NCBI GenBank assembly: GCA_963377175.1
Contig: CAUJNA010003750.1
Span: 188,534 to 252,533, forward strand
Source: Effrenium voratum
Lineage: Eukaryota; Sar; Dinophyceae; Suessiales; Symbiodiniaceae
DNA length: 64,000 nt
Direction of reading: 5' to 3'
Under the pieces are notes generated by a model, which saw nothing but the letters and a program-made list of their open reading frames with translations, did not search any database and was not told the DNA's origin. This document shows, piece by piece, positions 11,233 to 21,969 of this stretch (the stretch's first letter is position 1; each line of letters starts with the position of its first letter). The translations under genes and the position numbers were made by a program.

Positions 11233-11380
11233 GAGATGGATCCAGGCTTGCGAGAGTTCCTAGAGCAGGAAGACAGTGACCAGGCGGGTTTGACGTTGCG
11301 AGAAGCTGAGTTCCTTTGCAGTCGAAGTACCTCCTTGAAATGGTGCGCGAGCCACTGTAACAGGCTGCATGTTCAAGCTG
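11233..11380 (+). CDS. putative coding exon, acidic helix
   Basis: The exon starts after GCGGAGACAG. It reads EMDPGLREFLEQEDSDQ then AGLTLREAEFLCSRS, an acidic amphipathic stretch with consistent codon use. The frame stays open to 11,433 but turns Cys/Arg-rich past about 11,380. Product unknown. Confidence 0.5.
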
Positions 11381-12037
11381 CACGGAAGTGTTACCCTCCC
11401 CGGTGGACCCCACTGTCGGCTTGTAGAAGATAATGCCTCCCGATAGAGTCCTTTGCGTGGGTACGATGTTGCTAGAACTTGAAGGGAAGGCAGCAAAAGT
11501 GCACGGCGCCATCAGGGCAGCAAGCGGGTCAACTTCGTGTGGAGCCCTGCGTTTGAGTCTGACATATATGAGGTTGGGTTGAGAATCTTGTAGTCTATGG
11601 CCAATTGGGGGTTCGGAGCGTGGGGGAGTCACCACATATCCACAAAAACAAGGGGGAAGCTCATTTTCCTATGCCCAGGTAACGCTCGCATGTTTTTGAT
11701 CGGTGCTCACATGGCCAAGTTTGGTTTCATGTCTTAGGCAGATGCGCCGCTTCTGAAGCTTAGAGTTCACGTGCTGATGGTCATGCGAAATCCTTGCCAA
11801 TGTCAACTTCGGAGTCGTCCCCAGGCGGACGGTGTAAATCAGAAGGACCCCTCCCCAAAAAGCCAATCATCTCACAAGTGAAACTGCCATGATGAAGTTC
11901 GGTCAATCCGAAGCCATCGCACCTTGGGATTCCTTTGGCACCCGGCTCCGTAGAGCCTTGGGCTCCCCATGTTGGCGGTTCTTGAAGGGTCTCTGTCTTA
12001 TTTCGGGTGAATTATGTATTTCCGCCGACGGATCCAG

Positions 12038-12190
12038 TGGCTGGACAAACCTCCAGAACGGCAACGGCAAGCGGAAAGCAAGGGCTCACATACTGGCCGC
12101 CACTTATCGAACTGTTCCAAGGCTGAAGGATCAAACGTCGACTCCAAAGATATGTCTGACAGGTCATGGTGTCAAGATCCGTGTATCTAG
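12038..12190 (+). CDS. putative terminal exon
   Basis: After the acceptor GGATCCAG one frame reads WLDKPPERQRQAESKG, then SHTGRHLSNCSKAEGSN, and then VDSKDMSDRSWCQDPC before a TAG at 12,188-12,190. It is polar, probably disordered, and could be the end of the plus-strand gene to its left. A second frame (11,889-12,197) overlaps but is less consistent. Confidence 0.45.
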   Translation, partial: WLDKPPERQRQAESKGSHTGRHLSNCSKAEGSNVDSKDMSDRSWCQDPCI

Positions 12191-12735
12191 TTGTTAAAGA
12201 GCGGGTTCCTTTGTTGCCTACTGTTACCTACTGTACAAATGAATCTGCCTATAGCGAGCTCATCCGGGGCTAAAGCGAGCTGACGTAGGTCAGGGATCCC
12301 TCCATTCATGTTTTACTGTAAACACATGCAGGTGAATGGAATCACCGGGGAGAATCTCACCGACAGTTTAGGGTATGAACCATTGGTTGCACCCATAGAC
12401 ATGGGGATTCATGCAACTGCGGGACCATGTTTGAGTTGTCCCCAACCACTACACGACAATAAAGGACAAAGGCTCCCGTTTTCCCCCTGCAAGGGAGTGG
12501 TTTGGGGGGTAGCGGAAACTGTCTCAGATTGTTTACAGGACCCTGGGGTGGCTGTTCTATGCCCGGATGATAAGCCCAACATACAATGGCCTGGCAAAAG
12601 TTGCGCCGGTGTGCGCGATCAGTATTGGACCTTTCAATGCTTTCAGTATCATACATGTTGAAGGCCGTGCGACGGTCAATGTCACACGGAGCGATGAGTT
12701 TCGGTTGGGGTGCCTAACACAAGAACCATCAGCAT

Positions 12736-12752
12736 GGGGGGGGGGGGGGGGG
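12736..12752 (+). repeat. poly-G run
   Basis: Seventeen consecutive guanines. A quadruplex former and a likely site of length polymorphism or assembly error. Confidence 0.95.
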
Positions 12753-12783
12753 CGGGATATAAGTGGATTCATGTTTTTTCTTA

Positions 12784-12887
12784 AATTCAAAGGGTTGGGT
12801 TACACAAAGCGAATCTACAGGAAAATTGCTGATTTATGGTGTGGGGGCATTTCCTGTAGATTTTCCTGTCACCAAACCCTTTGAATT
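12784..12887. repeat. foldback element with about 40-bp arms
   Basis: The left arm (AATTCAAAGGGTTGGG, later ATCTACAGGAAA) reappears inverted on the right (TTTCCTGTAGAT, later CCAAACCCTTTGAATT). Arms are about 40 bp with a few mismatches and small indels around a loop of roughly 25 bases. This is a MITE-like or decayed foldback element. No clear target duplication was seen. Confidence 0.7.
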
Positions 12888-12894
12888 GAACTCT

Positions 12895-13335
12895 GACTCG
12901 GGCGCCTGAAGCTGGCTACAGGAGCCTTTGGAGGCCACCAGCCGAGGCGAGAGACTGAGAGGGGCTGAGGCTTCAGCTTTGAGGTGCAAGCGATGGATGG
13001 CCTGCTGATCCTCTTCTTGTGTGTGTGTTTCCCCCAAAGATTCAGATGGTGACGAATCGCTGGATACGTCAAGCATCGGGTAACATGCAGGTGTGTTTAC
13101 CATTTTGACACAATCAGCAGATGTTGTGCTTCAGAAAAAGGTGAGCTTTGGGAGACGACTTCAGGAAATCCGTGAACGCCGGTGAACAGGGCCAACTCGT
13201 TGTGAGTTGATCTTCCTTTGCTGTCCTGCGAAAAGGAGCTAGACAGCTGCAACCTTTGGCTGAGAAGAGCCAAATGTCCATCTGTGGTTCTTCGCAAACT
13301 ATCAACTAAACCAGCATAACATGGGTTTCTGATGA
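12895..13335 (-). CDS. two minus-strand exon-like segments
   Basis: On the minus strand 13,330-13,105 reads RTTDGHLALLSQRLQLSS then DSKGRSTHNELALFTG. In another frame, 13,090-12,895 reads DVSSDSSPSESLGETHTQ, then DQQAIHRLHLKAEASAP, then KGSCSQLQAPESEF. Both have protein-like composition and codon use. The 40-bp gap is too short for a typical intron, so either exon limits differ or there is a frameshift. The 3' segment runs into the foldback element at 12,784-12,887. Product unknown. Confidence 0.38.
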
Positions 13336-13339
13336 TCAC

Positions 13340-15184
13340 TTTGCAATGTAGGAGACCAACCTTGGCAATGTAGCCATGCCTGACAACATCCGGTTGGTGA
13401 AGGCTTCAACATTGCAAAATTATCATTTGCTCAGTCATTAGCAACCCATAAATTTATATATAGTTTGTCCAAGTCCTATTTTGTGAGTTTGTCAGGCTTG
13501 GGCCAGGGGGTGTTCTTGCCCTGTTGTGATACTGATTTACGGTGGGGTATGGTGCATGGTTGGTCAACAGTTCAGAGCATGTTGCAAGTGTGTAAGTATG
13601 TGTAGCGTTTCGGCGTTCTGAACACCAAAACTGAGTCAAGGGAGGATAATGCGCGACGACATATTATGCTGGTGACACAATTGAAGCAAGCAATGCAGTA
13701 GTGACATGTTTTGAAGCGCCTAACTCCAAGAAACTATCTTGGTTTATGTGAACTTGAACTTGCCTCTCAGCATGATGTGTACAGGGGAAATGCAAGAACT
13801 CGTGCAATTGATCGTTTCTGACTTTGACCCACAAGAGGGACATAAGGACCAAACAAGGATAGAACATTGGCACGCCTTACTTTTGGTTGGTTTGGTTTAC
13901 CTTACTTTACCCTTGCTTTACCTTTGTTGCTTTTCTTTTTTTTGGTTGGTTTGGTTTGCTTTAGTTCATGCGTCCAAGAAGGCACCAGTGGATCATGATG
14001 GAGGAGAAGCACCAAACATAGCCCAAATACACGGGCTGGTTGGTTGTTTATTTTAGCGTTTTGAGCACCCCAAGTTTGAGCAACACTGCACACTTGGGTC
14101 AATCTTGGTACCACCATATGTTGCTGCCAATACGATTATGATGATGGAACAGGTTTCAATGCAACCTTTTTCCAACAAACATAACAGCGGGGACAGGAGT
14201 GTTTCGGAAAACGACCATCATGGAAAGACGGTCTCCTGACTTCCGCAGTTGATGGAAAGACAGGGGTTTCTCCAGAATCGCTCGGGCTCAAGATGCCGAT
14301 GCCCTTCATATGATGGTAGGAACTTGTTTAATAGATTAAGGATTGAACAAGTAACGCCAAGCACTTATCACCCCGCATGAAATCACGGGGGTCCCGTATG
14401 AAGTCACGGGGGCCCTCCCCATGAATGAGATGTTCACTGAAACGGGGGCGGGTAACCTTTGATCTATTGTTTCGGTACAGGGTTGTCAACTATCAGTGTT
14501 TACACGGAGTTCTTCCAGGCAGTCATAGTGACCACTTCCATTGCTAGATAAGTTTAGGGTTGAAAGTTGACCAAGCCAGGGGGCCGATGATTTCCCCGTG
14601 TTTGCTCGCCGCAGGCAACCTGCAGGATAGCTCCCAGCGGTCACAGCTGGATACCATCAATGAGCCCCTTGGTCATGGCCAGTTCTGGGTCTTTGGTTAA
14701 GTTGGCTTGTTGAGTCGGTGTGTGGAAGGAGGGACCGTACCACAAATGGTTGGTGTCATTTCAAGTTGCCTTTCGGAAAGCATCCAACAAAAACCGGGAT
14801 CCGTAATTTCAAGAAGCTGCCAGTTTCGGCAAACTGAGCCACAGGTGAGGTGGTCAACAATTTCGGGCTGCGTGTGGACCCAAATCGATCCTTTATAAGC
14901 TTTTGTGAGAGGAGAAGGCAATGAATTTATTTTACAGCCAAACGATACCGAGCTAAACAAGTCGGCGGCAGAAGCTAGTGTCAGCGATAAAGTCTGGCAG
15001 ACGGAAGCGAGAACACAATAAGAAACAATGACAGCCCACTCAAAGAATATCATATATGTTGACACCCTTTTGGTGGCTATAAACATCAACTTAAGGTGAG
15101 TTGCCTTTTGGTGGGGTGATGGTTGAAGCGGGGACACATGGGGAACCCTTTTGGGTCTTTATACAACCTCAAGCGCATCCAAGT
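13340..15184. other. no firm gene; one long minus-strand frame
   Basis: Mostly AT-richer, TTTGG/TTACC-type sequence (13,880-13,960) and unassigned DNA. A 146-codon minus frame (15,137-14,697) has a hydrophobic stretch (FFEWAVIVSYCVLASV), but the plus strand of the same part also reads protein-like (VGVWKEGPYHKWLVSF), so neither is called. Confidence 0.4.
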
Positions 15185-15205
15185 ACCCTCTTTCCAGCAA
15201 TGATG
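15185..15205 (+). repeat. single end-like copy of the TA-element terminus
   Basis: This 21-bp sequence matches the left end of the element inserted in the methyltransferase remnant (46,097-46,118) at 18 positions. No inverted partner was found within about 150 bp, so it is a solo end or a decayed copy. Confidence 0.45.
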
Positions 15206-15552
15206 AAAGTTATCTCCCAATGTGCATCATGCGTATCGACATATCTTGACGGGAGCTCACACACAGGCTGACAACAGGATTGCGGACTTGATACGGCGCC
15301 GGTCGCAGGGCATTGTGTTCAAAAAGTCGGATCGAGGAAGCCAGACATTTAGAGTTGGGGCTGCTCCTGGACCCTTTGAGGAATTGAAGCAACCCTGAGG
15401 CTTCCTAAAACCATGACCGCACCCCCACACAAATCAGTTTTTGTTTAGTCATGGGTTCGGCGCAAAGGAGATGGACCAAATCAAATGGCGCGCATTGTTG
15501 TTTTCGCGGTACTTTCCTTACAGAACAACCCCCAAACAGGGTACCAACTCAA

Positions 15553-15669
15553 ATGGCTGACGATCCTGAGGCGAAGAAAGATTGGTGCTGGGCTCAGCCC
15601 GCAACTGCCAAGCAGGCCGTGTGTCGCTTTCCGACTGAGGTCGTCAGTCCAGTCGTTGCATCACCCTGA
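15553..15669 (+). CDS. putative first exon with ATG start
   Basis: An ATG at 15,553 opens MADDPEAKKDWCWAQPA then TAKQAVCRFPTEVVSP, ending at TGA 15,667-15,669. The small, polar, acidic N-terminus and G/C-rich codons look like a genuine protein start. A donor such as GAG/GTCGTC near 15,642 could link it to the exon at 15,829, but the phases do not agree, so the link is not made. Product unknown. Confidence 0.4.
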   Translation: MADDPEAKKDWCWAQPATAKQAVCRFPTEVVSPVVASP

Positions 15670-15828
15670 CACAAGAGCACATTGTGCATGCGCCCATGTC
15701 GCCACCAGCTGCAGGAAAATCTGCAAAGGCCAAGCTGTGCTGAACAGCTTGTTGATCCCGCTGCATTGTCCGTACCGGGCGGCATGGTGACAGGAGTAGT
15801 TGTTTGAGTCGATATGTCTAAATCGAAG

Positions 15829-16033
15829 TCCGGGGGACCCTCAAGATGGTGCTGGTTCCTCCAAAATACGGAACCCTGTCAGAAAGTCGGTGCAAGTCAT
15901 CGTTCCAAAGCCGCTCAAGCGCCCGCGCAAGCGGGTCACATGGGGACGCAAGTTCGAGGCGTCAAACGCCTCAGCACTGCAGATCCCACGGGCAACCATT
16001 GGACCAAAGATTAAAGAAGGTGCAAAACGCTAA
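15829..16033 (+). CDS. putative basic terminal exon with RVxW motif
   Basis: The frame reads GDPQDGAGSSKIRNPV, then RKSVQVIVPKPLKRP, then RKRVTWGRKFEASNAS, and ends at TAA 16,031-16,033. Two basic clusters could act as a nuclear localisation signal. KRVTW fits the protein phosphatase 1 docking pattern ([R/K]-V-x-[F/W]), which is short and can occur by chance. The best acceptor is TCGAAG before 15,829. Two other frames are open, but this one has the clearest codon use. Confidence 0.5.
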
Positions 16034-16646
16034 AGCAAGAGATCTACATCCCTACTGAGGAATGCCAATACCGGCCTCTTGGAATAAGATCTAGATACTC
16101 AGCAGGCTTAAAATGAATGAGGAGATGCATTGCACGACCCAAGGTTCACTTTACCCCTTGCTGGTGGGGTTGGGTGTCTTTCCCATTCGAAACGTTTCGG
16201 AGCTGGGGGGCACTCCCCAAACCAAATCACCAGAGCTGCCTGCACTGGGTCTGGCTTTTTGAGGCTACTCTGTTTGGGCTTGGTGTGTTTTCACCTTGGT
16301 TTAGAGGGAAACTCACTTTAGATTCGTCCAAAAGGTGATGTGTCAACCCGCCCTTTGGGAAAATATAGAGAACCCAGTCCCTGCATGCGGCCTTTGGACC
16401 AGAGACAATGCCTTGCATAGATGTGCGCATTTGCCTAGCCTCCAAAGCACTCTTGCCTTCTGATTGGGCATGGGCTCTCCGAGGTGGAGTCATTTCCACC
16501 TACCGCCACAACGAAGAGTCCAAAGCTCAGTTTCAATCGAGTCTTGACTACACCAAACCACAAGGAAAATTCGATGCATACCGTGTATGCAGTTTCGCTC
16601 TCGTTGTTGTATACCCACATATACCCCATTCTTCCCTTGGGTGCCG

Positions 16647-17362
16647 CTAGTGTTTTGGGGGTGCCTTCGCCGGCGAAGCTGCGGAGCTTGCTTTAGGGAT
16701 CGGTGCTCTGCCTAATTTATTGCTAGCTCTTGGGTAAAACGAGCGTCCCACGAAGGCAGATTGCTGGCTGCTGCTTTTGCGGAGGTTGACAAGCAGATCC
16801 AGCAAATGATACGCTGATGTTGCGTTGGGGGCATTTTCAGGCTACAACAATTGCTACTTGTTCGCTTTAGAAGGGATTGCATGGCAAGCCGTCGTTTGTT
16901 GGGCATTCCCCAGTTCTACGAAGCACCCATTGAGTTCGCGTCATCGTTATGCTTCTTCTCAAGTTCCATGAGTATTTGTTCTTGAAACTCCCCCTGTGAT
17001 TTATCGCACTCATTTGATCTGCCTCCGGAAGGCGTTTTGAAATTCCCTGGTCGAATGTAGCTGCTCTTTGGCTGGAGGGCTAGAGTTGTTGGTTGATCGA
17101 AATATGACGCCTTCAGTATACTTTGAGGGGTCACTTCCCCTTGCCCGAGCATATCGGTTTGCAGAAACTCGTTGACCAACAGTTGCCGCAAGGTACAGGG
17201 GAGCTCGGCCGGTTTGACTGAGGCTCCACCACACGCTGAAACACCAGCGTACAAACAAGACGGCGGAGCGGCTACGGCACGATCACGCGGCCAAGGCAGG
17301 CTGTTGTCACGACCCTTATTGCGGCCCCCGCGCCTCTTGCTGAAGCCATTTGTGGCAACCAC
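16647..17362 (-). CDS. two-exon gene for a 200-residue basic protein of unknown function
   Basis: Exon 1 runs from ATG at 17,362 to 16,927; intron 16,926-16,814 (113 nt, GT...AG); exon 2 16,813-16,647 ending in TAG. The join is in phase and the spliced length is exactly 603 nt (200 codons plus stop). Exon 1 reads a basic start (MVATNGFSKRRGGRNKG), a helical middle (LRQLLVNEFLQTDMLG) and an acidic end (EFQEQILMELEKKHNDD). Exon 2 continues YHLLDLLVNLRKSSSQQ, then a Pro/Ala/Lys-rich tail (KASSAASPAKAPPKH). This is the most self-consistent gene model in the window. No family recognised. Confidence 0.6.
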
Positions 17363-17684
17363 CCATTTGTCTCAGATCTTGCTTCACATGGACTCCGAGA
17401 AGGGTCCAGCTGGTTTTGCATGGAAGTTGTGCTGGCTTGCGAACATGTTTGGCTTTTGAAGCAATCTCCTGCCCAGGAATGCGGGCGCTGAATGCCAGGT
17501 TTGTGCTCCTGTTCCTCTCCTTTGCTCTTCAAGCAACCAGCCAGTCAAAAAGGCTCCCATTCAAAACGGTTTCGACTTGGTACGACCGAGACTCAAGACT
17601 AAAAGGCCTAGGTACAAACGAGCACGAGTCTTACCCCCAAAGAAAGGAGACCTCCACCCGCTCGCGCGGCATCGGGCGACGCAG

Positions 17685-17780
17685 GTCTCTGCTGCTGAGG
17701 ACGCCAAGAAGGGCCTCCAGAAAGAGGAGAGCCGCTGCGGGCCGAGATGTCCCGATCGGAACCCAACCCCTCAGGGCCCG
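17685..17780 (+). CDS. possible coding exon
   Basis: After GGCGACGCAG the frame reads VSAAEDAKKGLQKEES then RCGPRCPDRNPTPQG. Composition is protein-like but a second frame is Arg-rich and also open. No donor fixed. Confidence 0.33.
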
Positions 17781-17899
17781 AACCCTTTTTGGGTTCTTTC
17801 AACTGCAATGAGTCACAAAAGTGACACAAAAGTCATGAACGTTGCCGCAATTGCAACTGAAAGTACCATGAGTCAAGGGGAAAGTAGCTGGGACGGTGC

Positions 17900-19170
17900 C
17901 ACTCAAACTTAGCTTCCCGATGGGTGGCCGCTTCGGCAACGGGCGATCTCCGGATTGGAACCCCGTAGACATGGAGGTTACTCCTTAGGGACCCTTTTTG
18001 GGTTCCTGTAGCAATAAAGCATGGGAGTGGGAGTGGGACGCGCCACTCAAATCTAGATACCCCCCAAGGTCGAGTGGCTTGATATGCTTGATTAGACTTC
18101 TGGTCGCGTGTTCGGTGCCAAACAATACAAATACTAAGATATGTTTGGGTGTGAAATAACATGTTTGCCATGAAGATAAATTTCGGGAACACTGGCAACA
18201 TTTACCAACATGCGAGCTAGGCTAGGCAGGTGGGGCAAATTGATTCGGATTCCAGTTTGGGCGCTTGAGGAAGCCCATGCAAGGCTCCCACAGGAGCCGC
18301 AAGCTTCCTAAATTAGGGACCTCTGCCGCCCGTTCCAGTTGGGCCCACCTCCCTTGACGGGAGACCATGGAACCAGAACTGATGGACCGCTTGTTTTTTT
18401 GGCATGGGCCCCGGGTGCACCTACTTCTGATAGCCAGCTTGACAGAAACCTAACACGCACCGAAAGAGGGGTCAAATAGTTTTAACATTGAGAACGATTC
18501 GTTCAATCATGTCCAGTTGGGCAAAGCAACTGCCGCGCCTTTGTGCTTGGTTTCCAGCCAAACAAAGAACTATCTGCAAACAACTCAACCTATAATTCGT
18601 ATGTGCTCAGCAAATGGGTTCCAACGCATCGGAGGGGCAATCCCAAATCTTGTTTGGCCGTGAAACTTGTTGTTGTTAGGTTCTTCGGATTTCTTCGGCA
18701 TTTTTCTGAACGCCAAACAAAACAAACACTTTCTGGGCAGGCAGCTGAACAGTGTCCAGACTAGACCGTTTGGGATTCCATCATATTCACATTGACCAGC
18801 CACATGCGTATTTCGCAGGGGGCGAGGTCTCAACATATTGCAGCCAAAGTGTTGGTGAGCTTGATGGGAGGTTGAGAAAATACCGAGGGGGTCCCGCTGA
18901 GCCTATCCAAAAGTGCCAAACGTGTTCTACGTTTGTTTCTGGGAGAATTGTAGAGCAGTGCAACCTTTAGAGGGTTTCTTTCACACTGAACTTTCGATTT
19001 GGGTTGCTGGATTGTGATGGTTCACCCATATGCATGTGCAGCCGTGAGATCCATTGATTGGAGGCTACAAAGCAGCATCAGTGAGATGTGGAGTGGCGGC
19101 TGTGAATTTGTGGGTCTGTCTCTAGGCGTTTCGCCCCTGACTCGGAGGTAACCTTGTGCCGCCTTCGAGA
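17900..19170. other. no recognised gene
   Basis: Open frames here are short and overlap on both strands without codon bias. Nothing repeat-like or structured stands out. Confidence 0.4.
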
Positions 19171-19173
19171 TTC

Positions 19174-19425
19174 TCAGAATACGGAAGTTTGAGAGGCTGT
19201 CCTGCTTTTTGAGGGCACTACTCTGGGGTTGGATTGCGAAACTAGCGGGTAACCACCCCAGATTGCTCGCATGGCTTGCCCTTGCGCATTGCTGCGTAAG
19301 CTCAAGAGCTCCGGGATGGAGGGGACCGTCTTGGTGAACGGGTGCCACCTTATCCCAGAATGCAGCCTGGCTCCTCTCCCTTCTTCAGGCTCCCTCAGCT
19401 TCGAAAGTTGCAACCCCCAAAACCT
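19174..19425 (-). CDS. putative minus-strand terminal exon
   Basis: The minus frame reads LQLSKLREPEEGRGARL, then HSGIRWHPFTKTVPSIPE, then LRSNAQGQAMRAIWGG, and ends TGA at 19,174. G/C-ending codons dominate. The frame is closed just upstream by a stop, so an acceptor AG near 19,425 is assumed. Product unknown. Confidence 0.42.
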   Translation of the reverse strand, partial: RFWGLQLSKLREPEEGRGARLHSGIRWHPFTKTVPSIPELLSLRSNAQGQAMRAIWGGYPLVSQSNPRVVPSKSRTASQTSVF

Positions 19426-20297
19426 TCAATGGGTCTCTCTCCTTCTCCTTCGCCTCCCTTCAGACTGTTCTCAAAAAAAGGTGCAAGCTCATGTCAATCC
19501 TTTTTGTGGGGATGTCCATTGTTGCCTCTTTTTTGCCGTCACATTTTGACTAGGAGCAGACCTTGCGAGATATGAAGAAGCAGGCGCTTGCATGGAGTGG
19601 GAATGGGAATCGGAGTTCATTCCGTTGAAATGTGGGTTGTTCCATTGACTACATTTAAGCTGGAATATCATTGGTTTGCCTACACTTGTGTAAAACGTAG
19701 ACAGTCACAAGCACGTATATGTATCATTCTGCACGTGAACAACGGGCAAAACTACTCGTAGTTTATGATTAGATTGAACGACATGCGAGCGAGATCATCA
19801 AGCTGCACAGGAACGAAGGGTTACACAAGGCTATCCAATATGTTGTCACCCAGACGCTCGCAACTGCTTGGGCCTTCCAGGAGCTATTTGAGACCCTTAG
19901 GGCGTATGGACGTGTGGGCATGACGGCATGACCATTGATTCTATCGCTTCCCCTTTATACTCACTAACATAGAAGGCTACGTGGGTGGGTTTGGATAATC
20001 TTTGTCTAAAACGGGACCTTCGCGGAGTTGCGCGCCCCAATTGGAGATGATATTCCCATCGCCTGAATCTTGGTCTGATCTTGTTCTTCAAGTTACATTG
20101 GGGTGAAACTCGAAATCTGAAAAAATCTCCTATTTTGTCCTGGATCTTGCCTGAATCTTGTCTAAAAATCGGATTTCCCAATCAATCTGACCCGGGTGAA
20201 AAGGGGATGCGGCTGTCAAAACTGGGTGCGCAAAATGGGGTTTCCTGATGGAACTCGGGACTAAACCCTGCGGTCTGGTTTCATCTCCCCGTCCTAG

Positions 20298-20345
20298 AAC
20301 CGAGGCGGCGGCAGGGCCGCTGGACCCGGCCAAACTCTCGCGCCA
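20298..20345 (+). CDS. short putative exon
   Basis: After CTCCCCGTCCTAG the frame reads TEAAAGPLDPAKLSRQDG with G/C-ending codons. A TGA follows at about 20,370, so a donor must lie before it or this is a terminal exon. The minus strand is also open. Confidence 0.4.
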
Positions 20346-20403
20346 GGACGGGACTTGTGGAAACCGGTGAAATGGTGTTTGAAACCAACTCCTCCATATT
20401 GTA

Positions 20404-20434
<31 letters not shown>
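20404..20434. repeat. TA microsatellite
   Basis: About 30 bases of alternating T and A with a single G. A similar TA tract occurs at 36,822-36,841. Confidence 0.95.
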
Positions 20435-20802
20435 CAGTGAATCTGTGTGCCTGTTTGTCTGTCTGTGTGTTTTTGAGGGTACCCTGTTTAGGGTGGCTTT
20501 AAGGGAACGCACAAGGAAAACCACCATTTTGGCGGTCCCCCTGTTTGGAACTCATTGATTCTTTTCTGGCAGTTCTCGCCCTTTGTTACATGCTCAGAGG
20601 TTGACACATCCCACCACAAACATAACTCATTGCAAGGGATCAGCAAACCACTAAGTTTGGGAGACTAGGTGTTTGTGTCAAACATGTTTGCAATGTTCTG
20701 TGTCTGCAAGGACATGTGTCTTTTTGGAAGCAAACAGCTACTGGAAACATCCGTTAGACCGCGCAGTCGTATATCTGGGCAAGTCATCAATGTAATTCAC
20801 AG

Positions 20803-21108
20803 GGGCCTACCCCTTTGTCAGATGAGCTTCCGCACATGAGGGACGCACATGACACAGTGGAGCAGCCAGCTTATACTACAAGCTTGAGAAGCAATTATAA
20901 AGACCGACAAATGCGAATGCCGCTGTCAGATGTTGACCCTGTGGAGGCACATGTGCAACAGTTGTCACTGAGCCAAAGCCCTCCCAGTCCGAAGTCGGTT
21001 TCGTCCCGCAGTGATAGCACCGGAGGGGTGGTTGCTGATGAGTCATCCTTTAAAGCAAGCTTCTCTGATATCACACAAGTGGGAGCCACCCCAATGCTAC
21101 AACCCTGA
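20803..21108 (+). CDS. putative exon, Ser/Asp-rich disordered protein end
   Basis: The exon starts after TGTAATTCACAG in phase 0 and stays open for 101 codons to TGA at 21,106-21,108. It reads DELPHMRDAHDTVEQPA, then SNYKDRQMRMPLSDVDP, then LSLSQSPPSPKSVSSRS, then ADESSFKASFSDITQ. The Ser/Pro-rich part resembles a phosphorylated linker. There is no ATG at the start, so it is an internal or terminal exon. Family not recognised. Confidence 0.55.
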   Translation, partial: GPTPLSDELPHMRDAHDTVEQPAYTTSLRSNYKDRQMRMPLSDVDPVEAHVQQLSLSQSPPSPKSVSSRSDSTGGVVADESSFKASFSDITQVGATPMLQP

Positions 21109-21199
21109 ACAGTCTTGTATTCAACCTCTACTGTTTTAGGCCGTGACTGGTTTAGATCTAGTTGTGAAGCATTTCAATATTGTTTTTGTTGGGTTGTTC

Positions 21200-21521
21200 C
21201 CCACCCGACATGTTTGGGGTTGTGAGACTTTGCGTGGCATTGGACCTTGTCCACCCGCGCTTCCATCCGCATGTCGGCCCGCCGGCCAACAAGCACTATT
21301 TCGACAGACTGTCCGTCCACTCACAAGCCAAGACAGCTGCGACAGAGCCTGTGATCGATGGTGACCAGACAGGAACTGATGGCCGACTGTTAAGCTTGAG
21401 GCTTCCGCCAGTGGCCAGACCAGGGCAGTCCATGCCCTCAGATTGGTGCAATCTTTGCGTTGGCACAGCTGTGACAGGCCAAAACTTGAGTCGAGCAAAG
21501 AATGAAGAAGATTCGAACTAG
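21200..21521 (+). CDS. putative exon following the previous one
   Basis: An open frame ending TAG at 21,519-21,521 reads RLCVALDLVHPRFHPHV, then ANKHYFDRLSVHSQAK, then TAATEPVIDGDQTGTDG, then DWCNLCVGTAVTGQN. The composition is protein-like throughout. The left boundary is not fixed. Because the exon at 20,803-21,108 ends in a stop, the two need an unseen donor to be joined, or belong to different genes. Confidence 0.42.
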
Positions 21522-21863
21522 TAGGCCGCTCCACATCAGGGTAGTCGTGCTTGGACTATAGTTTATTTCAAAAAGGTATGGCGCGCCCAAAAAACCGCAA
21601 AACATGTTTTTGCAGGCATACCGAGCTGGCCCACCAAACTGTTGAGCCGCGAACACGATCAAATACAGATAGGCATCAAGTTCCGATCGGGTCTCTGTAG
21701 CAATGAAACGCGTCACAAGAACCACCCTGTTCCTGGTTCCTTGCTCCAGGCCGCTTGCGTCTCAGAGTCAAAAGGCTTTGTGCCGGTGGTGCGACCCTGA
21801 CAAATGCGGGGACCCTCTTCCAGATCCCTTCCCAAGTCCTGTTATTCAATTTAAGGATCGAAC

Positions 21864-21960
21864 GGACCCACGCAAAGCAGTCTAAGAGACCAACAAAAAA
21901 GGACCAACACATTTTGCTGGTCCCTTTTTGTTGCTCTCTTAGAGTCCTTGTTGCGGGTCC
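21864..21960. repeat. long hairpin (foldback)
   Basis: Outer arms GGACCCACGCAA and its near complement TTGCGGGTCC, inner arms CTAAGAGACCAACAAAAA and TTTTTGTTGCTCTCTTAG, then GGACCA/TGGTCC around an 11-base loop. The total stem is about 40 bp with small bulges. It could be a foldback element or give a hairpin RNA if transcribed. No target duplication seen. Confidence 0.75.
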
Positions 21961-21969
21961 CTTTACAAG

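Noticed and set aside
21882..21943. Hairpin followed by T-rich sequence as a bacterial-type terminator
   Set aside because: The genome context is eukaryotic and the T run lies within the stem, not after it.
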